Position numbers and translations under genes: made by a program. From Methyloglobulus sp. (GTDB lineage: Bacteria; Pseudomonadota; Gammaproteobacteria; Methylococcales; Methylomonadaceae): a stretch of 12,427 bases of DNA. Positions 6,018 through 12,427 of the stretch are shown in pieces. Each line of letters starts with the position of its first letter. Within the stretch, counting starts at the first letter, position 1. Under the pieces are notes generated by a model, which did not search any database, was not told the DNA's origin, and worked only from the letters and a program-made list of their open reading frames with translations. The stretch is taken from the NCBI GenBank assembly GCA_013140405.1, contig JABFSV010000456.1:1-12427 (forward strand), in the 5' to 3' direction.

Positions 6018-7547
6018 CTATGCTTTTTTGGGCGCAAACAAGGCATGAAAGGGCGCATGGTTTCTAGGTTTTTTAAATGCCGCAAATTGTGAAGCAAAGC
6101 GGTCACGGGCTTTGGACTTCCGGCTTTCAAAATCCTGGATTAACACGCCCATCGCCAGAAAAGTCCTGGTTGGCGTATTGATAGACTGCATTTCCTCGCT
6201 GAATTGTTGCAACCTTTCCTGTTGGACTGCGTAGTCTTGATAATCGCCCAAAACCTCTTGCAACTGCTTCAAGCGCTTAATCAATTTATCAATTCGGCGT
6301 TCTGGATAAAGATTTTGAAAAAACTCCATTAAATAACGCAATTTTTTGCAGGTTTTCCTGAGCTTATGCAGTGCCTCTGGTGGCGAATGCCAGTCAATCG
6401 CCATACCTTGTTTTATGGCTTGCTTATACGTTTTCCATATCCGCTGGTCTGCCAGTTCTTTCACCGTTAATTTGGAATCAGCTTCAGTCGGATTTGTTAG
6501 GGGTATCGAGGAAAGATACGCTTCCCACTCAGCCAGCATAGTTAAATATTTGGCTGAACGTAATTTTTTAGCCAGTTGTTTTTGCGATTTCTGTTTTTTT
6601 ACCGCCAAAAAATGTTGCAGGGGATTGATGCTTTGTCGAAGGGCAGCAGGCAATTTCTTTTTGTATTGTTCAAAACTCAACAAATACACATCTAAATCCC
6701 GAGTTTCCCCAGTAATCTGACCTAACCAGGAGAAAAACTCCCCATAACGGGCAAGCACATCTTCAGGCAAAACGTTTTTGACTTGGCTTAGTCCGGCACG
6801 GGTTCTTCTGACCGCCACCCTGAAGTCATGCAAAAACTCACTGTCTGTATCGGCTATAGTGCCTTGTTCGTTCAGTTTGATGGCCCGTAACAGATAACTG
6901 AAAATAGTCTTACTGGCAATATCGGCGTGCATTTCCGGGGTAAGATGAATATCCAGCTTCGATGAGTAATCTTTGGGTTGCCGGCCTTGCAGCCTTAAGG
7001 CGCTTAATAACACGGGCTTATCAACGGCACACAAGCCCATCTCTTTCGTGACCATCTCGACAACGTGTTCGGCAACTTTGTCATAGCCCTTTACCGGAAA
7101 GAGAGTGAGGCGATTATTGAGCAACTCAAACTCTTCGATCAATACGCGCAGCACAGTTTTCTCGTCTTTGTTGACAATATCGAGATGATAAGTCTCACAT
7201 TCCAGGGTGCAAACTGCCAGTAATGCCCGTACGCCTAACAGCGGCTCAAGCGTCTGCCGCACTTTGCCTGGATTGAATTGATGGCAAAATGACGGTACAT
7301 CGAAAAGTAAGGTGCTTGCAATTAACTCGCCATTCTTTCGGTTAGTCAACATTAATGACGAGGTTTGTTTGGAACGATTAAATTCACAGGTTAACCCTTG
7401 CCGGTATAAGCGCCAATCAAAGCTGTCATAATAGGTCTTCAAGAGATATTGTCTCGAAACAAGCTGTGTTTCGACTTTATCGCTTAATGCGGCAATAAGT
7501 TTTTCAGCCGTTAAATTCGCAGGTAACTCAAAATGTGTAGCCGTCAT
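6018..7547 (-). CDS. CYTH-like + CHAD domain protein (polyphosphate-binding)
   Basis: The protein has 509 aa from this start. Residues about 4-180 resemble a CYTH fold (YYDSFDWRLYRQGLTCEF at 39-56; VLIEEFELLNNRL at 135-147), but the EXEXK metal motif expected at the N-terminus is replaced by HFELP. It is therefore probably not an active triphosphatase or adenylate cyclase. Residues about 200-490 form a CHAD domain with its two histidine/arginine repeats: HDFRVAVRRTRAGL (240-253) with GETRDLDVY (280-288), and LHKLRKTCKKLRYLMEF (393-409). CHAD is an alpha-helical domain whose basic surface binds inorganic polyphosphate and targets proteins to polyP granules. I start at ATG 7547, just before the CYTH-like part, with GAGG 11 nt upstream. 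A TTG at 7649 would add 34 unconserved-looking residues. It is first in CHAD-parA-mgtE and divergent from sixA. Confidence 0.85.
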   Translation of the reverse strand: MTATHFELPANLTAEKLIAALSDKVETQLVSRQYLLKTYYDSFDWRLYRQGLTCEFNRSKQTSSLMLTNRKNGELIASTLLFDVPSFCHQFNPGKVRQTLEPLLGVRALLAVCTLECETYHLDIVNKDEKTVLRVLIEEFELLNNRLTLFPVKGYDKVAEHVVEMVTKEMGLCAVDKPVLLSALRLQGRQPKDYSSKLDIHLTPEMHADIASKTIFSYLLRAIKLNEQGTIADTDSEFLHDFRVAVRRTRAGLSQVKNVLPEDVLARYGEFFSWLGQITGETRDLDVYLLSFEQYKKKLPAALRQSINPLQHFLAVKKQKSQKQLAKKLRSAKYLTMLAEWEAYLSSIPLTNPTEADSKLTVKELADQRIWKTYKQAIKQGMAIDWHSPPEALHKLRKTCKKLRYLMEFFQNLYPERRIDKLIKRLKQLQEVLGDYQDYAVQQERLQQFSEEMQSINTPTRTFLAMGVLIQDFESRKSKARDRFASQFAAFKKPRNHAPFHALFAPKKA

Positions 7548-7750
7548 GCCAGAATGTGCCTCGGAAGTGTTATTTACACAATACTGTAATAATCTAGTAT
7601 TAACATTTGATGACAGGCTAAAGTTCCTCCTTATTAAGGATATAGTCAAGGGACTTAAGGTAACGGCTCGCGCGAACCTGCACTATTTGTCTATATTTAA
7701 TTAATACAATGGGTTGCTAATTTCCTGCCAACCCCAGAACGAGGATGAAA
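7548..7750. promoter_or_regulatory. Divergent CHAD / sixA control region
   Basis: This 203-nt region must hold promoters for both directions. Seen here: a strong Shine-Dalgarno (AAGGAGG on the minus strand, 7626-7632) that has no ATG at proper distance; a GC-rich palindrome GGCTCGCGCGAACC (7665-7678, one mismatched pair); and an AT-rich stretch (7683-7710) ending in a TACAAT that could be a -10 for sixA, though without a good -35. No full Pho box is present. Confidence 0.35.
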
Positions 7751-8284
7751 ATGAGTAGAGAGCTATGGTTACTTCGGCATGGTAAGGCGGAACGCTACGA
7801 TGGTAACGAAGATTATGACCGCCGCCTAAAAAAACGCGGCAAACGCGATGTTGCCCACATGGGAGAATGGCTGAAAGAACAAGGGTTGTTGCCCGATGCG
7901 GTTGTTAGCTCGCCAGCAATCCGCGCCATCATGACCGCAAAAAAGGTGTGCGATGTACTCGAGATAGACCGTGAACATATCCTGATGGACAAACGTCTTT
8001 ATGATGAAGGCATGGTGCGCGTGAAATCGGTGTTGGCCGATTGCCCAGCTACTTCAAGCCGGGTGTTACTGGTCAGTCATAACCCAGAATTGGAAGACCT
8101 TTTGACTTACCTGGTTAACCCTACCCACCTGCCGGAAACTGAAAAATTGTTGCCTACGGCGGCCTTGGTACGCTTGGTTTTACCTGATGACTGGACACAA
8201 CTGGAAAAAGGTTGTGCGGAGTTGCTTTGTATAACGTCGCCAAAATCCTTAGCGGAAGAAAGCGAGGAGTCGATTGAGCAATAA
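7751..8284 (+). CDS. sixA: SixA-type phosphohistidine phosphatase
   Basis: This 177-aa member of the histidine phosphatase (phosphoglycerate mutase-like) superfamily shows the SixA features. These are LWLLRHGKAE at the N-terminus (Arg9-His10-Gly11, nucleophile His10), DYDRRLKKRGKRDV (21-34), VVSSPAIRA (51-59) and LLVSHNPELEDLL (106-118) with the second catalytic His110. SixA removes phosphate from the phosphohistidine of HPt proteins or of the nitrogen PTS. Small size and lack of a signal peptide fit a cytoplasmic enzyme. The acidic tail (EESEESIEQ) is unusual. I prefer ATG 7751 because GAGG (7741-7744) is 6 nt before it. An in-frame ATG at 7745 touches that site and is too close. It is divergent from CHAD and upstream of the Pho-boxed pstS. 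The true substrate is not visible. Confidence 0.88.
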   Translation: MSRELWLLRHGKAERYDGNEDYDRRLKKRGKRDVAHMGEWLKEQGLLPDAVVSSPAIRAIMTAKKVCDVLEIDREHILMDKRLYDEGMVRVKSVLADCPATSSRVLLVSHNPELEDLLTYLVNPTHLPETEKLLPTAALVRLVLPDDWTQLEKGCAELLCITSPKSLAEESEESIEQ

Positions 8285-8336
8285 AATACAGGTTTGAGGA
8301 AATTCCAAATTAAGGTGATTTCACTAATAGTCCTAC

Positions 8337-8386
8337 CGTTCGACATGCTCACAATTCACCAGTGAATGCCGAGCATAGTTGGAGCG
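8337..8386. repeat. Nested REP-like hairpin upstream of pstS
   Basis: ATGCTC (8345-8350) pairs with GAGCAT (8371-8376), and inside it ATTCAC (8354-8359) pairs with GTGAAT (8362-8367), giving a two-tier hairpin. The flank CCGTTCGAC recalls the degenerate repeat at 1531-1600. It lies about 60 nt after the sixA stop and before the Pho box, so it may serve as the 3' end of the sixA transcript. No T-run follows directly. Confidence 0.4.
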
Positions 8387-8406
8387 AGAATTTTTAAATT
8401 ATTTCA

Positions 8407-8440
8407 TTGTCATATTTCTGTCATAAAAGTCGATTAAGCT
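8407..8440 (+). promoter_or_regulatory. PhoB box and promoter of pstS
   Basis: TTGTCATATTTCTGTCAT (8407-8424) is two 7-bp repeats (TTGTCAT, CTGTCAT) with a 4-nt AT spacer, a near-perfect match to the 18-bp Pho box. Ten nt later comes TAAGCT (8435-8440), a weak -10 that keeps the TA...T positions. The same 10-nt spacing is found in E. coli phoA. The box replaces the -35, as expected for a PhoB-activated promoter under phosphate limitation. The resulting leader is about 45 nt. Confidence 0.85.
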
Positions 8441-8492
8441 GGCGATGTATGTAACTTGATGCCGTTATTTTTTATCACTAGAGAGTTAATGA

Positions 8493-9476
8493 ATGAAATC
8501 AATTGTTAAAATAAAATCACTTATTGCTGCGATGGGGCTTGTCTCTACTGGGTTAATGGGTAACTTCGCTTATGCCGTACAAGCTATTGATGCGGGTATT
8601 CCTGAATATCAAGCAGCCACTGGCATATCTGGCAATCTGTCCAGCGTTGGCTCTGATACCTTAGCCAACTTGATGTCGCTTTGGGCAGAAGATTTTAACC
8701 GTGCTTACCCCAACGTCAATATTCAAATCCAGGCCGCAGGTTCTTCTACCGCGCCGCCTGCGCTGACTGAAGGCACATCAAACCTTGGGCCTATGAGCCG
8801 TGAGATGAAAGATGATGAAATTGAAGCTTTCGAAGGCAAACAAGGTTATAAACCAACAGCTATCCCTGTAGCGGTAGATGCCCTTGCCGTTATGGTAAAT
8901 AAGGATAATCCCGTGAAAGGCTTGACCATGGAGCAAGTTGACGGCATTTTTTCTTCTACCAACAAATGCGGTGGCTCAGCCAGCATTGAGACCTGGGGTG
9001 ATGCGGGTGTCGCAGCATGGGGGGCAAAAAGCATGCAGTTATACGGTCGTAACTCAGTATCTGGCACTTATGGCTATTTTAAAGAACACGCCTTATGTAA
9101 AGGTGACTTTAAAAGCAATGTCAATGAGCAACCTGGTTCGGCCTCGGTTGTTCAGTCGGTTACCGAGTCTGTGAATGGTATTGGTTATTCTGGCATGGGC
9201 TATACCACTTCCGGTGTAAAAATGGTGCCTTTGGCAAAAAAAGGCAGCACAACCTTTGTTGAGGCTACGCCTGAAAACGCACTCAACGGCACTTACCCTT
9301 TGACACGTTACCTGTTCATTTACGTTAACAAAAAACCAAACCAACCATTGGCGCCGTTGGAGCTTGAGTTTGTCAAAATGGTTTTGTCAAAAACCGGACA
9401 GCAGTCTGTTGTTAAAGATGGTTATATCCCATTGCCAGCTAAAGTTGTAGAAAAGGCGTTGGCAGCGATCAAGTAG
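8493..9476 (+). CDS. pstS: Periplasmic phosphate-binding protein of the Pst ABC transporter
   Basis: The protein has 327 aa. A Sec signal peptide (1-28, cleavage after AYA) precedes a PBP-like fold. The phosphate-site segments are visible: [17 protein letters not shown] (53-69), [15 protein letters not shown] (80-94) with the conserved Ser/Thr loop, LGPMSREMK (98-106), [12 protein letters not shown] (185-196) and [11 protein letters not shown] (213-223). It captures phosphate and hands it to PstC-PstA. The gene is driven by the Pho box 70-90 nt upstream and is followed by its own terminator, so pstS mRNA should be more abundant than that of the permease genes. AGAGAG is the ribosome site. The two cysteines (about 159 and 202) could form a disulfide. 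Confidence 0.93.
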   Translation: MKSIVKIKSLIAAMGLVSTGLMGNFAYAVQAIDAGIPEYQAATGISGNLSSVGSDTLANLMSLWAEDFNRAYPNVNIQIQAAGSSTAPPALTEGTSNLGPMSREMKDDEIEAFEGKQGYKPTAIPVAVDALAVMVNKDNPVKGLTMEQVDGIFSSTNKCGGSASIETWGDAGVAAWGAKSMQLYGRNSVSGTYGYFKEHALCKGDFKSNVNEQPGSASVVQSVTESVNGIGYSGMGYTTSGVKMVPLAKKGSTTFVEATPENALNGTYPLTRYLFIYVNKKPNQPLAPLELEFVKMVLSKTGQQSVVKDGYIPLPAKVVEKALAAIK

Positions 9477-9580
9477 ATTGTACCTAAAAATGTTGTTGTA
9501 GTGTTCAAGGGCTCGTAAACAAGGATGTTTAGTCTGCATTAACTATTTCCCCCTCAAAAGTGAATGGTTGTTAAGACTGC

Positions 9581-9618
9581 ATGGTCGAAGATTGGAAACA
9601 GACTTCGGCCATTTTTTT
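9581..9618 (+). terminator. Rho-independent terminator after pstS
   Basis: ATGGTCGAAG (9581-9590) and CTTCGGCCAT (9603-9612) form a 10-bp stem with one G-T wobble and a 12-nt loop, followed at once by a run of seven T. It lies 105 nt after the pstS stop and before pstC. It can end most pstS transcripts and lower expression of the permease genes. Confidence 0.75.
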
Positions 9619-9635
9619 GTTGATTTTGCAGGTTA

Positions 9636-9701
9636 TTAAACGCCCAGAGTACAGGAATGCGTATTCACAATTTCATACTCTCCGGCCTGTAATGCGTTTA
9701 A
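9636..9701 (+). other. Structured intergenic element with competing stems upstream of pstC
   Basis: TTAAACGC (9636-9643) pairs with GCGTTTAA (9694-9701). Inside it, TACAGG (9650-9655) can pair with CCTGTA (9686-9691). Alternatively AGAGTA (9646-9651) can pair with TACTCT (9676-9681). The two inner stems exclude each other because they share TA. All three pairings are perfect. This may be an RNA switch-like structure, or overlapping palindromic protein sites. No known riboswitch class is recognised. Confidence 0.4.
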
Positions 9702-9747
9702 AATGGATTTCCAAGTTTTTAAAGCTAAATGCAATGAATACACAAAG

Positions 9748-9770
9748 TTGTCACTTATTGAAACTACAAT
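9748..9770 (+). promoter_or_regulatory. Half Pho box and -10 directly before pstC
   Basis: TTGTCAC (9748-9754) is a good single Pho repeat. The preceding repeat position (AATACAC) matches poorly. Exactly 10 nt later stands TACAAT (9765-9770), a strong -10, with the same geometry as the pstS promoter. Transcription would start at or beside the A of the pstC ATG (9777), which has no ribosome site, suggesting a leaderless mRNA. Confidence 0.5.
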
Positions 9771-9776
9771 AGTCGC

Positions 9777-12053
9777 ATGTCTGAGAACCTAACGAACCCA
9801 ACACCGTCAGCGGTGACGCTTGCAGCAAGCAAACCTTACCAAAAGTGGCGATTACTAAAAGATGCCTTGGCCCGTTACGGCGTTGTCGTCGGCGGTCTCG
9901 GTGTCATTGTCGCTATCGTATTGATTTTCTTTTACTTGCTTTATGTGGTTTTGCCTTTGTTTGGATCGGCAGCGGCTAGTTCAATCGCCGAATACGATGT
10001 TCCTGAAAAAACGTTGGGCAAGACTGTGTTGCTGGAAGCGGAAGAACAAAACGAAGTGGCAGTTCGATTTACTGACAGTGGATACGTCGTGTTTTTTGAT
10101 GTTGCTACGGGCAAGACCTTATTAAATCAGGCGATAACGATACCAGAAGGAACTCATATCACCAGCTTTGCCCAAAGCAGCCTTATCAGCCAGGGTGGTG
10201 TCGCTTATGGGCTTTCAGATGGTAGGGCAATCATCGTAAAGCATCAATATAAGGTCACTTATCCCAACAATAAGCGCCAGATTACACCATCGCTCGAATA
10301 TCCGCTAGGCGAACAACCGTTGGTAATCGACGAGACCGGAGCTGCCTTAGAAAAACTTGCCGTGAAGGTAGAAGCTGATAAGACCATTGTCATTGCAAAA
10401 GCTGCTGATAAAGTTCATCTGGTCAGTTTTACCAAAGAACAGTCGTTGTTTGCAGATGAAGCAAGCACGACCCGTACATCAGCAGTTCTGGATGTTTCTG
10501 CCAAAACGATTGTTGACCTGTTAATTGATAAGGAAGATAGCCAGCTTTACCTTGTGGATGATGAAGGCCTGTTAAGCGCTTATGACATCAACGACAAAGC
10601 AGCACCTAAATTAAAACATCAACAAAATGTCGTCGAAGCCGGAAAAAAAATCACTAGCCTGACCTTTTTGAATGGCGACCTTTCCCTGTTAGTTGGCGAC
10701 TCGACGGGTTTGGTGTCACAATGGACGCAAGTTAAAAACGAGCTTAAGCAACTTGCCTTTAAAAAAATCCGGTCATTTAAAATATCAACCGAAGCGATAG
10801 TTTCTATCGAATCGGAACAACGCCGTAAAGGTTTTCTGACGGTCGATGCCAGTGGCTACGTCGGCATATATCATTCCACGGCTGAGCGGGAACTTATTAA
10901 AGAGCGCGTCAGTATGTCACCACCGATAGCTGCCTTGTTGTCGCCAAGGGCAAACCAATTGTTACTGGAATCGCAAGATGGAAAAATTCATGTCTGGCGT
11001 ATTGAAAATGAACATCCAGAGGTTTCCATAAAATCGCTTTGGCAAAAAGTCTGGTACGAAAGCTACCCGAAACCTGACTATATTTGGCAATCTTCATCTG
11101 CCAGCAATGATTTTGAACCCAAATACAGTCTGATACCCTTGGTATTTGGTACTTTAAAAGCCGCCTTTTATGCCATGTTGGTTGCCATGCCACTCGCTCT
11201 GATGGGTGCAATATATACAGCCTACTTTATGTCCACCAAAATGCGCCAAGTCGTAAAGCCCACTATTGAACTCATGGGTGCATTGCCGACGGTTATATTA
11301 GGTTTTTTGGCTGGTCTTTGGTTAGCGCCGTTTATAGAAAAGCATTTGGCGGGATTGTTCTTATCGCTGATTTCCTTGCCCATTGCTATTATGTTATTCG
11401 CCTTTTTCTGGCAATATTTGCCGAAAGCCCTGCGCCAAAAAATACCCGAAGGCTGGGATGCGGCTATATTGATACCCGTTATCATCATCGTTAGCTGGCT
11501 CGCCTTTACTATCAGCATACCTTTGGAGACTTTACTGTTCCACGGCACATTACGCGACTGGTTTAGCCGTGAATTCGGTATCGGCTACGACCAGCGCAAT
11601 GCCTTGGTGGTTGGTATCGCAATGGGTTTTGCGGTGATTCCCACAATTTTTTCGATAGCCGAGGATGCCATATTCAGCGTTCCCAAGCATTTGACAGTGG
11701 GTTCTCTGGCGCTGGGCGCAACCACTTGGCAAACCATGACCAGGGTGGTTTTGTTGACTGCCAGCCCGGGTATTTTTTCTGCGGTCATGATCGGTTTGGG
11801 ACGTGCGGTGGGCGAAACCATGATTGTGTTAATGGCTACCGGCAATACGCCAGTCATGGATTTCAGCGTGTTCCAGGGCTTACGTACACTGGCTGCCAAT
11901 ATTGCCGTGGAAATGCCCGAATCGGAAGTCGATAGCACCCATTACCGCGTGTTATTCTTAGCGGCTTTAGTGCTGTTTATCTTCACTTTCGTATTCAACA
12001 CCTTGGCAGAAATTATTCGCCAACGCTTGCGGGAAAAATACAGCTCATTATGA
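9777..12053 (+). CDS. pstC: Phosphate ABC transporter permease PstC, long form
   Basis: At 758 aa it is more than twice the size of E. coli PstC (about 320). A cytoplasmic tail and first membrane helix (about 34-62) are followed by a large periplasmic insert (about 65-440). The insert has repeated beta-strand units such as DSGYVVFFDVATGK, GLSDGRAIIV, GDSTGLVSQW and DASGYVGIY, which suggest a propeller-like fold. The permease domain follows (about 450-750, roughly seven further helices), with the EAA-type loop LALGATTWQTMTRVVL (644-659) and GLGRAVGETM (673-682) that contacts PstB. The long form is known from Pseudomonas and other gammaproteobacteria. The insert's role is not settled. There is no Shine-Dalgarno before the ATG and no other methionine is near, so a leaderless start is likely. 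It overlaps pstA by 4 nt (ATGA), so the two are translationally coupled. Confidence 0.93.
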   Translation: MSENLTNPTPSAVTLAASKPYQKWRLLKDALARYGVVVGGLGVIVAIVLIFFYLLYVVLPLFGSAAASSIAEYDVPEKTLGKTVLLEAEEQNEVAVRFTDSGYVVFFDVATGKTLLNQAITIPEGTHITSFAQSSLISQGGVAYGLSDGRAIIVKHQYKVTYPNNKRQITPSLEYPLGEQPLVIDETGAALEKLAVKVEADKTIVIAKAADKVHLVSFTKEQSLFADEASTTRTSAVLDVSAKTIVDLLIDKEDSQLYLVDDEGLLSAYDINDKAAPKLKHQQNVVEAGKKITSLTFLNGDLSLLVGDSTGLVSQWTQVKNELKQLAFKKIRSFKISTEAIVSIESEQRRKGFLTVDASGYVGIYHSTAERELIKERVSMSPPIAALLSPRANQLLLESQDGKIHVWRIENEHPEVSIKSLWQKVWYESYPKPDYIWQSSSASNDFEPKYSLIPLVFGTLKAAFYAMLVAMPLALMGAIYTAYFMSTKMRQVVKPTIELMGALPTVILGFLAGLWLAPFIEKHLAGLFLSLISLPIAIMLFAFFWQYLPKALRQKIPEGWDAAILIPVIIIVSWLAFTISIPLETLLFHGTLRDWFSREFGIGYDQRNALVVGIAMGFAVIPTIFSIAEDAIFSVPKHLTVGSLALGATTWQTMTRVVLLTASPGIFSAVMIGLGRAVGETMIVLMATGNTPVMDFSVFQGLRTLAANIAVEMPESEVDSTHYRVLFLAALVLFIFTFVFNTLAEIIRQRLREKYSSL

Positions 12054-12427
12054 TTAGTTCATGGTTTAAAAGTGGGTCACCCTGGATATGGTTGAATGCG
12101 GCTGCGGTCAGCGCTTGCCTTATCATGATCGTCGGCGTGTTGGGTCTGATTGTCGTGCGCGGCATCGGCCATTTCTGGCCTGCGCAAGTCACACGGTTCA
12201 GTTATCAGGAAGATAACGCCCAAGTAAAAACACTTTTTGCTGAAATTATAGATACCAGCGTTACCCCTGCGGCTGCGGCAAAAATTTCCGGCTATAAAAT
12301 GGCTGATAATGAAGAGGATTTGGTGCAGTATCAAATCAAAACCGGTAATCGCGACGTTACCGGTGCTGAGTTCCGCTGGTTACAGGAACGCAATATTAAA
12401 AGCCAAGACCAACCTGCCGATCTCATG
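12050..12427 (+). CDS. pstA: Phosphate ABC transporter permease PstA, long form (partial, 3' end outside window)
   Basis: The first 126 codons are present. The product starts MISSWFKSGSPWIWLNAAAV, has a first membrane helix (about 12-37, ALIMIVG-like hydrophobic run ending VVRGIGHFWP) and then a polar periplasmic stretch with YQIKTGNRDVTG (93-104). The short N-tail, GHFWP after helix 1 and an extended soluble segment are typical of the long PstA that pairs with long PstC. E. coli PstA is shorter and lacks this segment. The start overlaps the pstC stop as ATGA. The frame is open to the end of the window; pstB and phoU would be expected beyond. Confidence 0.88.
   Translation, partial: MISSWFKSGSPWIWLNAAAVSACLIMIVGVLGLIVVRGIGHFWPAQVTRFSYQEDNAQVKTLFAEIIDTSVTPAAAAKISGYKMADNEEDLVQYQIKTGNRDVTGAEFRWLQERNIKSQDQPADLM

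Noticed and set aside
5948..6130. 60-codon open frame over the end of the CHAD gene, touching parA
   Set aside because: It lies mostly within the CHAD coding end in another frame and lacks a recognisable domain. The 66-nt gap between CHAD and parA needs no extra gene.
7548..7649. TTG start adding 34 residues to the CHAD protein
   Set aside because: No ribosome site precedes the TTG, the added residues show no CYTH or CHAD features, and they would include an internal AAGGAGG.
8846..9344. Open frames antisense to and within pstS
   Set aside because: They are frame shadows of pstS with no domain likeness or promoter.
9581..9772. 63-codon open frame between pstS and pstC
   Set aside because: It begins inside the terminator stem, crosses the T-run and the structured element, and has no ribosome site.
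11222..11938. Several open frames antisense to the pstC permease domain
   Set aside because: Shadow frames of a strongly coding, hydrophobic region; no start signals.

Overview
The window looks like chromosomal DNA of a gammaproteobacterium. A methylotroph or methanotroph of the Methylococcales type is the best guess. The reasons are moderate GC, a long-form PstC/PstA phosphate permease pair (known from Pseudomonas and other gammaproteobacteria), a full PhoB box, and a periplasmic SBP56/methanethiol oxidase family protein. The genus cannot be fixed from sequence reading alone. I see no mobile element, CRISPR array, tRNA or rRNA.

Left part (1-2790, all minus strand). A TetR/NemR-like repressor is followed by a DUF4242 protein, a 59-aa mono-cluster ferredoxin and then the methanethiol oxidase-like gene. 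Two nearly identical 12-bp operators (ACGACC[A/G]GT[C/T]GT) lie in front of the repressor and in front of the DUF4242 gene. This suggests an autoregulated stress or electrophile-responsive unit. The repressor keeps a Cys and a Lys at the positions used for redox sensing in E. coli NemR. The oxidase has its own plausible promoter with a palindrome over its -35.

Middle (2790-5150). A divergent intergenic region rich in inverted repeats, with a perfect 14-bp stem, precedes a periplasmic NlpE-like protein on the plus strand. That gene converges on mgtE, a CBS-domain Mg2+ channel.

Right part (3697-12427). A minus-strand series, CYTH-like/CHAD protein - ParA ATPase - MgtE, is divergent from a plus-strand series, SixA phosphatase - PstS - PstC - PstA (PstA cut by the window end). 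CHAD domains bind polyphosphate, Mg2+ is its main counter-ion, Pst imports phosphate, and a ParA ATPase next to CHAD could place polyphosphate granules on the nucleoid. I infer a phosphate storage module, and this is the most interesting hypothesis of the window. pstS has a textbook Pho box with a correctly spaced -10. A rho-independent terminator separates pstS from pstC. pstC appears to start from a second, half-box promoter, probably as a leaderless mRNA.
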